A stretch of DNA of 64,000 bases from Odiellus spinosus (Eukaryota; Arthropoda; Arachnida; Opiliones; Phalangiidae), in the NCBI GenBank assembly GCA_963920705.1, contig OY987226.1:34425199-34489198 (forward strand). Direction: 5' to 3'. Within the stretch, counting starts at the first letter, position 1, and each line of letters starts with the position of its first letter. A program made the position numbers and the translations under genes. The notes under the pieces are model-generated. The model searched no databases. It was not told the origin of the DNA and saw nothing but the letters and a program-made list of their open reading frames with translations. Shown piece by piece: positions 53,071-64,000 of the stretch.

Positions 53071-54072
53071 GTAAGTCCGGAGATGTTGGGTGTCCGAAGT
53101 CAGCGTCCCTTTGGCGCCGGTGTGCGCAGCTTTGAGACGAATAAGGACTTTGTGCGAGGGAAGTGGTGTTTTTTATTGTTTGATATGAGGGTTTTTAATT
53201 TTAAAAATTTCGCGAAAAAGAGCTCTTTTTTTTGTGGCACCGCTAGAAATACAAGGTTAAGTCCCATAATTTTGTATTTCTGGTGCCACCCCCTTATTGC
53301 CCCCGCGTAAGAATGTGTTGAAATTGTAATATAAAAATATGTATTAATGTTACTTTTGATCTGAACAAGGTAAGAAGATGGCGCCACGAGACGAGTAGCC
53401 ACGTACGGTGACCAGATCCGACACGAGATGGCGCCACAAACCAGTGAGCCTCCTTGACATCAACGAGACCCTGTGGGATTGCAGACCGAACTGAACCGAT
53501 CTCTTTGACCCGGCGCCATTTAGAGTAGAAATATTTCCATTGTATTTATCTATTGTATAAGGAAAATAGTGCGCTAAATAGTCTTTGTATAATTTAATTT
53601 TTAATCTGTTAAACTTGCGCTACTTGAAGGGTAAACGAATCCTTACATAATTTTTAATCACTTGTTAAACTTGAAAGTACAATAAATGTTTAGAACTGAA
53701 AAATAAATGAATTTATTCCAATTGAACAATAACGAATCCTTACATAATTTTTAATCCCTTGTTAAACTTCAAAGTAGAATAAATGTTTATAACTGAGAAA
53801 TAAATAAACTTATTCCAATTGAACAATAAGCCTATTTATTCCCCAATGATGATTAACTGAGGGGAAAAAATGTAGCGATTCGTCGCTGACACTTTTGCAA
53901 ACTGCCAGATGTTGAAGCAATTCATTCTAAGAAGTAATTATCAGAGCTCGTAGGTTTTTAATTTTACATTATTTACATCGTTTTTTCTTCGTTCCAGTTT
54001 TCTCCCGAGAGATCTGGTCGCGAGATTACACCAGTTTGATTTTTCGCTAAACAACTGTCACGAGTGTATTTC

Positions 54073-54168
54073 ATGGACTGGAAGATTCCTGTTCGAAATA
54101 TGCCCGTGACTCCTAATGTGACAAGTGGAATTGCACCGACAGTACTGGCAATATTTCATCAGTCTAAG
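54073..54168 (+). CDS. Exon-like segment MDWK…, copy 2 of 3
   Basis: Open 32-codon frame MDWKIPVRNMPVTPNVTSG… ending at AAG|GTACGT. See the copy at 46264. The next exon is not secure, since the acceptor AG in copy 1 (TTGCAG) is TTGCGG here. Confidence 0.35.
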
Positions 54169-54740
54169 GTACGTACAACAATCATTTTGACAATTGCTAA
54201 TTAAGAATTGTTTAATTAACTAGAGGTTTTTCTTTATTGCGGATGTTTTACTCTAGAAAAAGCTTGGAAATTTCAAAGAAGGGCAAATCTAAGTAGATGC
54301 CAATGAGTCTGATCAATCCAAATTGATAATCGATCATTGATGCAACCTAAGCTCCGTTCGCGTTCTCTCCCTGTTTATCCCATTAAGATAAAGAAATCGA
54401 TAACGCCGGAAAGGAACGGTTTCATTCAAAGTATCGCGGAACGGGTTATAGTTTAATCAAAGCTCAAGTTCAGTAGTTTTCATCCGCTCGTGACAAAGTT
54501 CAAGAAGTGCCGCATTTTGTAACAAAGTAATCGCGGAATGACTCTCGTAAAAAGTGACAATTGATCTAAAATTTCACGAATACTGACGTGATGAATCGGA
54601 TGTGAACCCGAAAAAGGACGCGAAAGTTAGTGAATAAACTTGGAACTGTTTAAGAAGCATTGATGAGGAAAGAACTGGAGAATTTTCAAGCCACGAAATC
54701 CGACGAAAAGTTTAAAAAAGGTAGGCGAATTTAGTTTGCC

Positions 54741-55384
54741 CCTGCAAATTTTTGCACGTTAATCACCTTACAGACCTCTAATTAGTTTAATTAGTGCCTT
54801 AGTTAATTCTTTCAGGGATTTTTTTGCAATTTGGGTGTGGAAGATGGTTCTTAAATCCTTAATCTTAACTTAGAATCGTTCCTACTCTCACGTTAATCAC
54901 CTTACAGACCTCTAATTAGTTTAATTTGTGCCTTAGTTAATTCCTTAGGGACTTTTTTCAATTTGGGAGTGGAAAATGGTTCCTAAATCCTTAATCTTAG
55001 AATCATTCCTACTTGGCACTTGCGCGTGAATCACCTTACAGACCTCTAATTAGTTTAATTTGCGCCTTAGTTAATTCTTTTAGGGACTTGTTTCAATTTG
55101 GGAGTGGAAGATGGTTCCTAAATCCTTAATCTCAGAATCATTCCTACTTGCGCGTTAATCACCTTACAGGCCTCTAATTAGTTTAATTTGTACCGTGGCT
55201 AATTTTATTTCTTAATTGGAGTAGGGACTGTTTTTATGAATATTTTAGGGTCAGTCACCCTGTTATCAGACAGTTTTTGTTAATTTTTATTTTTTTACTC
55301 AAAGTAAAATGGCAAAAGTTAGTTTTTTGGAAAGACTAAAACCCCAATTACGTGTTAGGTTAGTTTTAAGAGGCTCGACGCGAT
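54741..55384. repeat. About four tandem units of roughly 130 bp ('caccttacagacctctaatt')
   Basis: The unit starts occur near 54766, 54897, 55031 and 55159, each followed by 'agtttaattt' and 'ggttcctaaatccttaatc'. From 55220 to 55384 no repeat was recognised. Confidence 0.85.
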
Positions 55385-55805
55385 TTAGATTTAGTGCTTG
55401 TCTTCACATTTTTCTTGATAACTATGTTACAGCTTGCTATATACCTATCAATATTTGACCAATCATAATTCATTATGTGGGGAATGAGGTTATATCCTTC
55501 ATTTGATCTAGAAATGATCGTACACTGAGTTATGAATTTTCAAAAATTATGTTTATTCACATAGGAAACCTAGTTATTTAGATTTGATATTTGTATTTGC
55601 ATTTTGCTTGATAACTATGTTATGGCTTGCCATATTTCTATCAATATTTTACCAATCATAGTTCATTATGTGGGGAATGACGTCATATCCTTCATTTGAT
55701 CTAGAAATAATCTTACACCGAGTTATGAATTTTCAAAAATTAGGTTTATTCACTTAGGAAACCATGTTTTATTAGATTTGGTATTTGTCTTTGCATTTTT
55801 ACAAT
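55385..55805. repeat. Diverged satellite related to the 193-bp repeat, block 2
   Basis: Two to three monomers like those at 38746-39330. One unit has regained or kept GAATGACGTCATAT near 55676. Confidence 0.8.
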
Positions 55806-55888
55806 GGGTACCCCTTGTAAAAAAAAGAATTATTATTTTTTTACAGGGGGTGTATTTTTACAGGGGGTGTATTTCATGAGCGTATTTC

Positions 55889-55984
55889 GTGGACTGGAAG
55901 GTTCCTGTTCGAAATATGCCATTGACTCCTAATGTGACAAGTGGAATTGCACCGACAGTACGGGCAATCTTTCATTAGTCTAAG
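55889..55984 (+). pseudogene. Exon-like segment MDWK…, copy 3, broken
   Basis: The start codon is GTG and a TAG replaces CAG near the end. The surrounding 0.65 kb remains collinear with the other two copies, which supports decay after duplication. Confidence 0.6.
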
Positions 55985-56540
55985 GTGTGTACAACAATAA
56001 TTTTGACAATTGCTAATTAAGAATTGTTTAACTACAGCTTTTTGTTCATTGCAGATGTTTTAATCTACGAAAAGCTTGGAAATTTCAAAGAAGGGCAAAC
56101 CTAAGCAGAGTCGGATCAATCCAAATTGATAATTGATCATCGATGTGACCCAAGCTACGTTCGCGTTCTCTCAGTGTTTATCCCATTAAGATGAAGAAAT
56201 CGATAAGTGTGGAAATGAACTGTTTCCCTCAAAGTATCGCGGAACGGGTTTTAGTTTAATCAAAGATAAAGTTCAGTAGTTTTCATCGGCTCGTTACAAA
56301 GTTCAAGAAGTGCCGCGTTTTGTAACAAAGTTCTCGCGGAATGACTCTCTCGTAAAAAGTGACAATTGATCTAAAATTTCACGACTACCGACGTGATGAA
56401 TCGGATGAACCCCGAAAAAGGACGCAAAAGTGAGTGAATAAACTTGGAACTGTTTAAGAAGCATTGATGAGGAAAGAACTGGAGAATTTTCAAGCCACGA
56501 AATCCGACGAAAAGTTTAAAAAAGGTAGGCAAATTTAGTT

Positions 56541-56915
56541 TTTTTTTAATGACAAATTAAATTTGTTGTGGCATTTACTACCCGATTAGACATTGTATTT
56601 TCTCGAAAAGTCTAAGCGGACTGTTGGATAGTTTTCATTTCTAGGTTCATTTTGAAATATCGTATAAACATTATAGTTAATTATTTTCGCTACAGCTTTT
56701 AACTTTTACGCAAATTTTAACTATCTTTTCAGGGTTATACGCTATTTCAAAAACAACTTTTATTTTACAAAATTTGAGTCGGTGTTCACTACAGCTTTTA
56801 AATGAAAGTGATATTTCGCTACTTCTTTAGTCTCTATATGATATTTTGAAATCTGTCTTTAGTAGAACCTTCAGTGTTTTCTAAATTTAAAAGATTATAT
56901 GAATCAGTTGTAAAA
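56541..56915. other. Unassigned AT-rich DNA
   Basis: No gene or clear repeat was seen, apart from phrases shared with 47450-47600 ('tacgctatttcaaaaacaac'). Confidence 0.5.
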
Positions 56916-56925
56916 TGTTTGCAAA

Positions 56926-57024
56926 TTTTTCTCGCCCCTGGAAATTTTTCTTGGCCCCTGGAAACTTTTCTTGCCCCTGGAAACTTTTGTTGCGCCTGGA
57001 AATTTTTCTTGCCCCTGCAAACTT
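56926..57024. repeat. Short tandem units 'cccctggaaacttttcttg'
   Basis: About five units of 19-20 bp with small differences, leading directly into the telomere-like block. Confidence 0.85.
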
Positions 57025-57250
57025 TTGCGGGTCAGGTTAGGTTAGGTCAGGTCAGGTCAGGTCAGGTCAGGTCAGGTTAGGTTAGGTCAGGTTAGGTCAG
57101 GTTAGGTTAGGTTAGGTTAGGTCAGGTCAGGTTAGGTCAGGTCAGGTTAGGTCAGGTCAGGTTAGGTTAGGTCAGATCTAACCTAACCTGACCTGACCTG
57201 ACCTAACCTAACCTGACCTGACCTAACCTAACCTGACCTGACCTGACCTA
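57025..57250. repeat. Head-to-head TTAGG/TCAGG interstitial block
   Basis: From about 57030 to 57174 the + strand reads mixed TTAGG and TCAGG pentamers; from 57180 to 57250 it reads the complementary CCTAA/CCTGA pentamers. The junction is AGATCT. Total about 45 pentamers. Confidence 0.95.
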
Positions 57251-57419
57251 AAAATTAGAAAAAAAAAACACAAAATAATGTTTTGTTTCCGGAAGTTGGC
57301 ATAGATAGGCGGTGAATTGCGCTTCTTTTGGCTAATCCCACTCAAACTATAATCTTAGCATATTTCCGTTTTTATTTCCGTTTTTATTTCCATTTATAAA
57401 AATTTAATTTCAATTCAGA

Positions 57420-59315
57420 TATCCATTTTAATGTAGATGTCCGTTTTAATTTAGATGTTCATTTTAAGATGTTCCTTTTAATTTAGATGTTCATTTTAAT
57501 TTAGATGTCCATTTTAATTTAGAAGTTCATTTTAATTTAGAAGTTCATTTTAATTTAGAAGTTCATTTTAATTTAGAAGTTCATTTTAATTTAGAAGTTC
57601 ATTTTAATTTAGAAGTTCATTTTAATTTAGAAGTTCCTTTTAATTTAGAAGTTCCTTTTAATTTAGAAGTTCCTTTTAATTTAGAAGTTCCTTTTAATTT
57701 AGAAGTTCCTTTTAATTTAGAAGTTCCTTTTAATTTAGAAGTTCCTTTTAATTTAGAAGTTCCTTTTAATTTAGAAGTTCCTTTTAATTTAGAAGTTCCT
57801 TTTAATTTAGAAGTTCCTTTTAATTTAGAAGTTCCTTTTAATTTAGAAGTTCCTTTTAATTTAGAAGTTCCTTTTAATTTAGAAGTTCCTTTTAATTTAG
57901 AAGTTCCTTTTAATTTAGAAGTTCCTTTTAATTTAGAAGTTCCTTTTAATTTAGAAGTTCCTTTTAATTTAGAAGTTCATTTTAATTTAGAAGTTCATTT
58001 TAATTTAGAAGTTCATTTTAATTTAGAAGTTCATTTTAATTTAGAAGTTCATTTTAATTTAGAAGTTCATTTTAATTTAGAAGTTCATTTTAATTTAGAA
58101 GTTCATTTTAATTTAGAAGTTCATTTTAATTTAGAAGTTCATTTTAATTTAGAAGTTCATTTTAATTTAGAAGTTCATTTTAATTTAGAAGTTCATTTTA
58201 ATTTAGAAGTTCATTTTAATTTAGAAGTTCATTTTAATTTAGATCTCAATTTTCCAAATCTCAAAAATCTCACTTTTCCAAATCTCAATTTTTCCCAATC
58301 TCAATTTAATTTAGAAATGCAGTTTAATTTAGAAGTCCATTTTAATTTAGAAGTCCATTTTAATTTAGAAGTCCATTTTAATTTAGAAGTCCATTTTAAT
58401 TTAGAAGTCCATTTTAATTTAGAAGTCCATTTTAATTTAGAAGTCCATTTTAATTTAGAAGTCCATTTTAATTTAGAAGTCCATTTTAATTTAGAAGTCC
58501 ATTTTAATTTAGAAGTCCATTTTAATTTAGAAGTCCATTTTAATTTAGAAGTCCATTTTAATTTAGAAGTCCATTTTAATTTAGAAGTCCATTTTAATTT
58601 AGAAGTCCATTTTAATTTAGAAGTCCATTTTAATTTAGAAGTCCATTTTAATTTAGAAGTCCATTTTAATTTAGAAGTCCATTTTAATTTAGAAGTCCAT
58701 TTTAATTTAGAAGTCCATTTTAATTTAGAAGTCCATTTTAATTTAGAAGTCCATTTTAATTTAGAAGTCCATTTTAATTTAGAAGTCCATTTTAATTTAG
58801 AAGTCCATTTTAATTTAGAAGTCCATTTTAATTTAGAAGTCCATTTTAATTTAGAAGTCCATTTTAATTTAGAAGTCCATTTTAATTTAGAAGTCCATTT
58901 TAATTTAGAAGTCCATTTTAATTTAGAAGTCCATTTTAATTTAGAAGTCCATTTTAATTTAGAAGTCCATTTTAATTTAGAAGTCCATTTTAATTTAGAA
59001 GTCCATTTTAATTTAGAAGTCCATTTTAATTTAGAAGACCAATTTATTTTAGATTTTAATTTTAATTTAGAAGTCCATTTTAATTTAGAAGTCCATTTTA
59101 ATTTAGAAGTCCATTTTAATTTAGAAGTCCATTTTAATTTAGAAGTCCATTTTAATTTAGACGTCCATTTTAATTTAGATGACCAATTTATTTTAGATTT
59201 TAATTTTAATTCAGATGTCCATTTTAATTTAGATGGTCATTTTATTTAGATGTCCATTCTAATTTAGATGTCCATTTTATTTTAGATGTTCATTTTAATT
59301 TTAGAAGTCCATTTT
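57420..59315. repeat. 18-bp minisatellite GAAGTTCATTTTAATTTA, about 100 units
   Basis: There are three homogeneous blocks: …TTCATTTTAATTTA, then …TTCCTTTTAATTTA (about 57630-57970), then TTCATT again; after a 75-bp break at 58240-58315, …TCCATTTTAATTTA units run to about 59160, with degenerate edges. The 310-codon frame at 58317-59249 (repeating HFNLEV) is a by-product of the multiple-of-three period. Confidence 0.95.
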
Positions 59316-59339
59316 AATAGTTTTAGTTAATTGTGTTTC

Positions 59340-60115
59340 AGCGCATTCGTAGTCCAGTGATTAGGGCGTCGGGTTACGGAACAAATGGTCTGGAGTTCGA
59401 AACCCGGCTTTTAATATTATAATATATCCGGAAATTTAAATTGAAGTATAGTTTTAGTTAGTTGTGTTTCAGCGCCTTCGTAGCCCAGTGATTAGGGCGT
59501 CGGGTTACGGAACAAATGGTCTGGAGTTCGAAACCCGGCTTTTTAATGTTATAATATATCCCGAAATTTAAATTCAAGTATAGTTTTAGTTAATTGTATT
59601 TCAGCGCATTCGTAGCCCAGTGGTTAGGGCGTCGGGTTACGGAACAAATGGTCTCGAGTTCGAACCCCGGCTTTTAATATTATAATATTGCCCGAAATTT
59701 AAATTTAAGTATAGTTTTAGTTAATTATGTTTCAGCGTATTCGTAGCTCAGTGATTAGGACGTCAGGTTACGGAACAAATGGTCTCGAGTTCGAACCCCG
59801 GCTTTTAATCTTATAATATTGCCGAAATTTAAATTTAAGTATAGTTTTAATTAATTGTAACCCAACGCATTCGTAGCCCAGTGGTTAGGGTGTCGGGTTA
59901 TCAAACAAATGGACTTGAGTTCGAATCCCGCACCGGAGAGAATGCTTCGAAGTTGTGGAAAGACTATGGCGGCAAGTAACAAGCTCGGCCATTGAAATTC
60001 GAGGGCGTGTGGCTCTGTGGTTTGAAGATTGTAATTCAGCGCATTCCTGGCCCAGCGGTTAGGGTGTGGGGTTGTAGAACAAATTGTCTCGAGTTCGAAT
60101 CCCGCACCGGAGAGA
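59340..60115 (+). repeat. Tandem tRNA-derived (SINE-like) units, six copies
   Basis: Copies start near 59343, 59473, 59606, 59737, 59867 and 60041. Each contains an A-box-like TAGCCCAGTGGTTAGGGCG and a B-box-like GAGTTCGAACCCC, the internal RNA polymerase III promoter of tRNA genes. The D-arm pairs (GCCC/GGGC), but the anticodon and T stems do not, so they are not functional tRNAs. The first four are spaced about 130 bp; the last two share a different 3' part (CCGCACCGGAGAGAATG). Confidence 0.8.
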
Positions 60116-60211
60116 ATGGTTGGAAGTTGATGAAATTCGTGACGATGTGGTTGGTAAAATGAAGGGCGTTTTGAAGCTCTTGCAAGTGACAAGTTCTGGC
60201 ATATATCCGCA

Positions 60212-60292
60212 GAGCGTAGAGCGTAGAGCGTAGAGCGTAGAGCGTAGAGCGTAGAGCGTAGAGCGTAGAGCGTAGAGCGTAGAGCGTAGAGG
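60212..60292. repeat. 7-bp tandem repeat GCGTAGA
   Basis: About 11 units, interrupted only at the right edge. Confidence 0.95.
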
Positions 60293-60316
60293 CGTACGCG
60301 TGCGATCCATGCGTAT

Positions 60317-60650
60317 CCAAAGTCCGAAAGTCCGAAAGTCCGAAAGTCCGAAAGTCCGAAAGTCCGAAAGTCCGAAAGTCCGAAAGTCCGAAAGTCCGAA
60401 AGTCCGAAAGTCCGAAAGTCCGAAAGTCCGAAAGTCCGAAAGTCCGAAAGTCCGAAAGTCCGAAAGTCCGAAAGTCCGAAAGTCCGAAAGTCCGAAAGTC
60501 CGAAAGTCCGAAAGTCCGAAAGTCCGAAAGTCCGAAAGTCCGAAAGTCCGAAAGTCCGAAAGTCCGAAAGTCCGAAAGTCCGAAAGTCCGAAAGTCCGAA
60601 AGTCCGAAAGTCCGAAAGTCCGAAAGTCCGAAAGTCCGAAAGTCCGAAAG
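60317..60650. repeat. 8-bp tandem repeat AAAGTCCG
   Basis: About 42 near-perfect units. 60651-60814 continues with degenerate 'gtcagaaa' and 'gtaagaaa' units. Confidence 0.95.
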
Positions 60651-60814
60651 TATCGAAAAAGTGCAGAAAATTTTGTCAGAAAAGGCAGAAAGAAAGAAAG
60701 TCAGAAAGAACAGAAAATTTTGTCAGAAAAAAGTGCGAAAAGTAAGTTAAGTCAGAAAGTAAGAAAGTAAGAAAAAAGTAAGAAAAGTAAGAAAAGTCAG
60801 ATAGTTAGAATACG

Positions 60815-60955
60815 TTAGGATAGGTTAGCTTAGGTTAGCTTAGGTTAGCATAGGTTAGCTTAGGTTAGCTTAGGTTAGCATAGGTTAGCTTAGGTTAGCA
60901 TAGGTTAGCTTAGGTTAGCTAAGAATAGGTAAGAATAGCTAAGGAATTAGGTTGT
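60815..60955. repeat. Telomere-variant repeats (TTAGG with TTAGC)
   Basis: Units alternate TTAGG and TTAGC(T/A), giving a 10-bp period, then become degenerate just before the pure telomere. Confidence 0.9.
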
Positions 60956-63900
60956 GTTAGGTTAGGTTAGGTTAGGTTAGGTTAGGTTAGGTTAGGTTAG
61001 GTTAGGTTAGGTTAGGTTAGGTTAGGTTAGGTTAGGTTAGGTTAGGTTAGGTTAGGTTAGGTTAGGTTAGGTTAGGTTAGGTTAGGTTAGGTTAGGTTAG
61101 GTTAGGTTAGGTTAGGTTAGGTTAGGTTAGGTTAGGTTAGGTTAGGTTAGGTTAGGTTAGGTTAGGTTAGGTTAGGTTAGGTTAGGTTAGGTTAGGTTAG
61201 GTTAGGTTAGGTTAGGTTAGGTTAGGTTAGGTTAGGTTAGGTTAGGTTAGGTTAGGTTAGGTTAGGTTAGGTTAGGTTAGGTTAGGTTAGGTTAGGTTAG
61301 GTTAGGTTAGGTTAGGTTAGGTTAGGTTAGGTTAGGTTAGGTTAGGTTAGGTTAGGTTAGGTTAGGTTAGGTTAGGTTAGGTTAGGTTAGGTTAGGTTAG
61401 GTTAGGTTAGGTTAGGTTAGGTTAGGTTAGGTTAGGTTAGGTTAGGTTAGGTTAGGTTAGGTTAGGTTAGGTTAGGTTAGGTTAGGTTAGGTTAGGTTAG
61501 GTTAGGTTAGGTTAGGTTAGGTTAGGTTAGGTTAGGTTAGGTTAGGTTAGGTTAGGTTAGGTTAGGTTAGGTTAGGTTAGGTTAGGTTAGGTTAGGTTAG
61601 GTTAGGTTAGGTTAGGTTAGGTTAGGTTAGGTTAGGTTAGGTTAGGTTAGGTTAGGTTAGGTTAGGTTAGGTTAGGTTAGGTTAGGTTAGGTTAGGTTAG
61701 GTTAGGTTAGGTTAGGTTAGGTTAGGTTAGGTTAGGTTAGGTTAGGTTAGGTTAGGTTAGGTTAGGTTAGGTTAGGTTAGGTTAGGTTAGGTTAGGTTAG
61801 GTTAGGTTAGGTTAGGTTAGGTTAGGTTAGGTTAGGTTAGGTTAGGTTAGGTTAGGTTAGGTTAGGTTAGGTTAGGTTAGGTTAGGTTAGGTTAGGTTAG
61901 GTTAGGTTAGGTTAGGTTAGGTTAGGTTAGGTTAGGTTAGGTTAGGTTAGGTTAGGTTAGGTTAGGTTAGGTTAGGTTAGGTTAGGTTAGGTTAGGTTAG
62001 GTTAGGTTAGGTTAGGTTAGGTTAGGTTAGGTTAGGTTAGGTTAGGTTAGGTTAGGTTAGGTTAGGTTAGGTTAGGTTAGGTTAGGTTAGGTTAGGTTAG
62101 GTTAGGTTAGGTTAGGTTAGGTTAGGTTAGGTTAGGTTAGGTTAGGTTAGGTTAGGTTAGGTTAGGTTAGGTTAGGTTAGGTTAGGTTAGGTTAGGTTAG
62201 GTTAGGTTAGGTTAGGTTAGGTTAGGTTAGGTTAGGTTAGGTTAGGTTAGGTTAGGTTAGGTTAGGTTAGGTTAGGTTAGGTTAGGTTAGGTTAGGTTAG
62301 GTTAGGTTAGGTTAGGTTAGGTTAGGTTAGGTTAGGTTAGGTTAGGTTAGGTTAGGTTAGGTTAGGTTAGGTTAGGTTAGGTTAGGTTAGGTTAGGTTAG
62401 GTTAGGTTAGGTTAGGTTAGGTTAGGTTAGGTTAGGTTAGGTTAGGTTAGGTTAGGTTAGGTTAGGTTAGGTTAGGTTAGGTTAGGTTAGGTTAGGTTAG
62501 GTTAGGTTAGGTTAGGTTAGGTTAGGTTAGGTTAGGTTAGGTTAGGTTAGGTTAGGTTAGGTTAGGTTAGGTTAGGTTAGGTTAGGTTAGGTTAGGTTAG
62601 GTTAGGTTAGGTTAGGTTAGGTTAGGTTAGGTTAGGTTAGGTTAGGTTAGGTTAGGTTAGGTTAGGTTAGGTTAGGTTAGGTTAGGTTAGGTTAGGTTAG
62701 GTTAGGTTAGGTTAGGTTAGGTTAGGTTAGGTTAGGTTAGGTTAGGTTAGGTTAGGTTAGGTTAGGTTAGGTTAGGTTAGGTTAGGTTAGGTTAGGTTAG
62801 GTTAGGTTAGGTTAGGTTAGGTTAGGTTAGGTTAGGTTAGGTTAGGTTAGGTTAGGTTAGGTTAGGTTAGGTTAGGTTAGGTTAGGTTAGGTTAGGTTAG
62901 GTTAGGTTAGGTTAGGTTAGGTTAGGTTAGGTTAGGTTAGGTTAGGTTAGGTTAGGTTAGGTTAGGTTAGGTTAGGTTAGGTTAGGTTAGGTTAGGTTAG
63001 GTTAGGTTAGGTTAGGTTAGGTTAGGTTAGGTTAGGTTAGGTTAGGTTAGGTTAGGTTAGGTTAGGTTAGGTTAGGTTAGGTTAGGTTAGGTTAGGTTAG
63101 GTTAGGTTAGGTTAGGTTAGGTTAGGTTAGGTTAGGTTAGGTTAGGTTAGGTTAGGTTAGGTTAGGTTAGGTTAGGTTAGGTTAGGTTAGGTTAGGTTAG
63201 GTTAGGTTAGGTTAGGTTAGGTTAGGTTAGGTTAGGTTAGGTTAGGTTAGGTTAGGTTAGGTTAGGTTAGGTTAGGTTAGGTTAGGTTAGGTTAGGTTAG
63301 GTTAGGTTAGGTTAGGTTAGGTTAGGTTAGGTTAGGTTAGGTTAGGTTAGGTTAGGTTAGGTTAGGTTAGGTTAGGTTAGGTTAGGTTAGGTTAGGTTAG
63401 GTTAGGTTAGGTTAGGTTAGGTTAGGTTAGGTTAGGTTAGGTTAGGTTAGGTTAGGTTAGGTTAGGTTAGGTTAGGTTAGGTTAGGTTAGGTTAGGTTAG
63501 GTTAGGTTAGGTTAGGTTAGGTTAGGTTAGGTTAGGTTAGGTTAGGTTAGGTTAGGTTAGGTTAGGTTAGGTTAGGTTAGGTTAGGTTAGGTTAGGTTAG
63601 GTTAGGTTAGGTTAGGTTAGGTTAGGTTAGGTTAGGTTAGGTTAGGTTAGGTTAGGTTAGGTTAGGTTAGGTTAGGTTAGGTTAGGTTAGGTTAGGTTAG
63701 GTTAGGTTAGGTTAGGTTAGGTTAGGTTAGGTTAGGTTAGGTTAGGTTAGGTTAGGTTAGGTTAGGTTAGGTTAGGTTAGGTTAGGTTAGGTTAGGTTAG
63801 GTTAGGTTAGGTTAGGTTAGGTTAGGTTAGGTTAGGTTAGGTTAGGTTAGGTTAGGTTAGGTTAGGTTAGGTTAGGTTAGGTTAGGTTAGGTTAGGTTAG

Positions 63901-64000
63901 GTTAGGTTAGGTTAGGTTAGGTTAGGTTAGGTTAGGTTAGGTTAGGTTAGGTTAGGTTAGGTTAGGTTAGGTTAGGTTAGGTTAGGTTAGGTTAGGTTAG
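60956..64000 (+). repeat. Telomere, (TTAGG)n
   Basis: About 609 uninterrupted pentamers run to the end of the window. TTAGG is the ancestral arthropod telomere repeat. No non-LTR retrotransposon (such as SART or TRAS) is seen inside this part. Confidence 0.98.

Larger units (their letters stand above)
50180..54740. repeat. Segmental duplication of 43410-46920
   Basis: Same order of landmarks: the foldback arm, hAT-like element, gene fragment, exon cassettes, hairpin, 105-bp units, MDWK exon. Differences: this copy lacks the CAAGGAGG element, has an extra 407-bp element (50867-51273) and four exon cassettes instead of one. Confidence 0.88.

Noticed and set aside
58317..59249. 310-codon open frame of repeating HFNLEV
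   Set aside because: It exists because the 18-bp repeat unit is a multiple of three and lacks stops. There is no unique sequence, splice site or start context, and neighbouring blocks of the same array are not in one continuous frame.
59340..59950. Functional tRNA gene cluster
   Set aside because: Only the D-arm pairs. The anticodon and T stems are not complementary, and no consistent anticodon loop can be placed.
60300..60770. 156-codon Lys/Ser/Pro-rich frame
   Set aside because: Translation of the 8-bp AAAGTCCG repeat; no non-repetitive part looks coding.

Overview
This window is eukaryotic. It ends in about 3 kb of uninterrupted (TTAGG)n, the canonical arthropod telomere repeat, in the orientation expected for the right end of a chromosome (G-rich strand running toward the end). 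The DNA is AT-rich. Genes are split by short introns with GT/AG borders, and most of the window is repeats. I read it as the subtelomere and telomere of an arthropod chromosome; the order or species cannot be told from the sequence.

Layout. (1) 1-15.6 kb holds two recognisable single-copy genes, both on +. The first is DLST, the E2 subunit of mitochondrial 2-oxoglutarate dehydrogenase (eight exons seen, N-terminal exon not found). The second is a complete eight-exon RNF212/Zip3-family meiotic RING gene, with a near-perfect 0.74 kb palindrome in one intron and an A/T-rich minisatellite just downstream. (2) 15.7-28.8 kb is repeats: half of an inverted duplication with two nested DNA transposons, a 1.9 kb 15-bp satellite, a palindromic element, and a 193-bp satellite whose monomers each carry CCAAT, CRE-like and E-box-like motifs. 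A small exon follows the first satellite block. (3) 28,816-38,151 is a 9.3 kb Ty3/Gypsy LTR retrotransposon with apparently identical 382-bp LTRs. (4) 38.2-41.5 kb returns to the same satellite and exon, then the other half of the inverted duplication. (5) 41.5-56.6 kb is a mosaic of segmental duplications carrying fragments of an unidentified multi-exon gene, tandem exon cassettes, a foldback element and several short TIR elements. (6) 56.6-64 kb is subtelomere proper: a head-to-head TTAGG/TCAGG block, an 18-bp minisatellite, tandem tRNA-derived repeats, 7- and 8-bp repeats, variant telomere repeats and the telomere.

Most notable is the LTR element. It carries gag, then pol (protease, reverse transcriptase, RNase H, integrase) in a different frame. 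The C-terminus of pol looks like a methyl-CpG-binding (MBD) domain with both DNA-reading arginines present. A third ORF, in the env position behind a strong splice-acceptor-like site, is a TatD-type nuclease fold in which the catalytic metal ligands are substituted. Pol is broken by one frameshift near the end of the reverse transcriptase, so this copy is probably not autonomous although its LTRs look new.

Several short TIR elements can be dated relative to the duplications, because the paralogous copy preserves the empty target site. All functional assignments come from reading translated motifs; no database search was possible.
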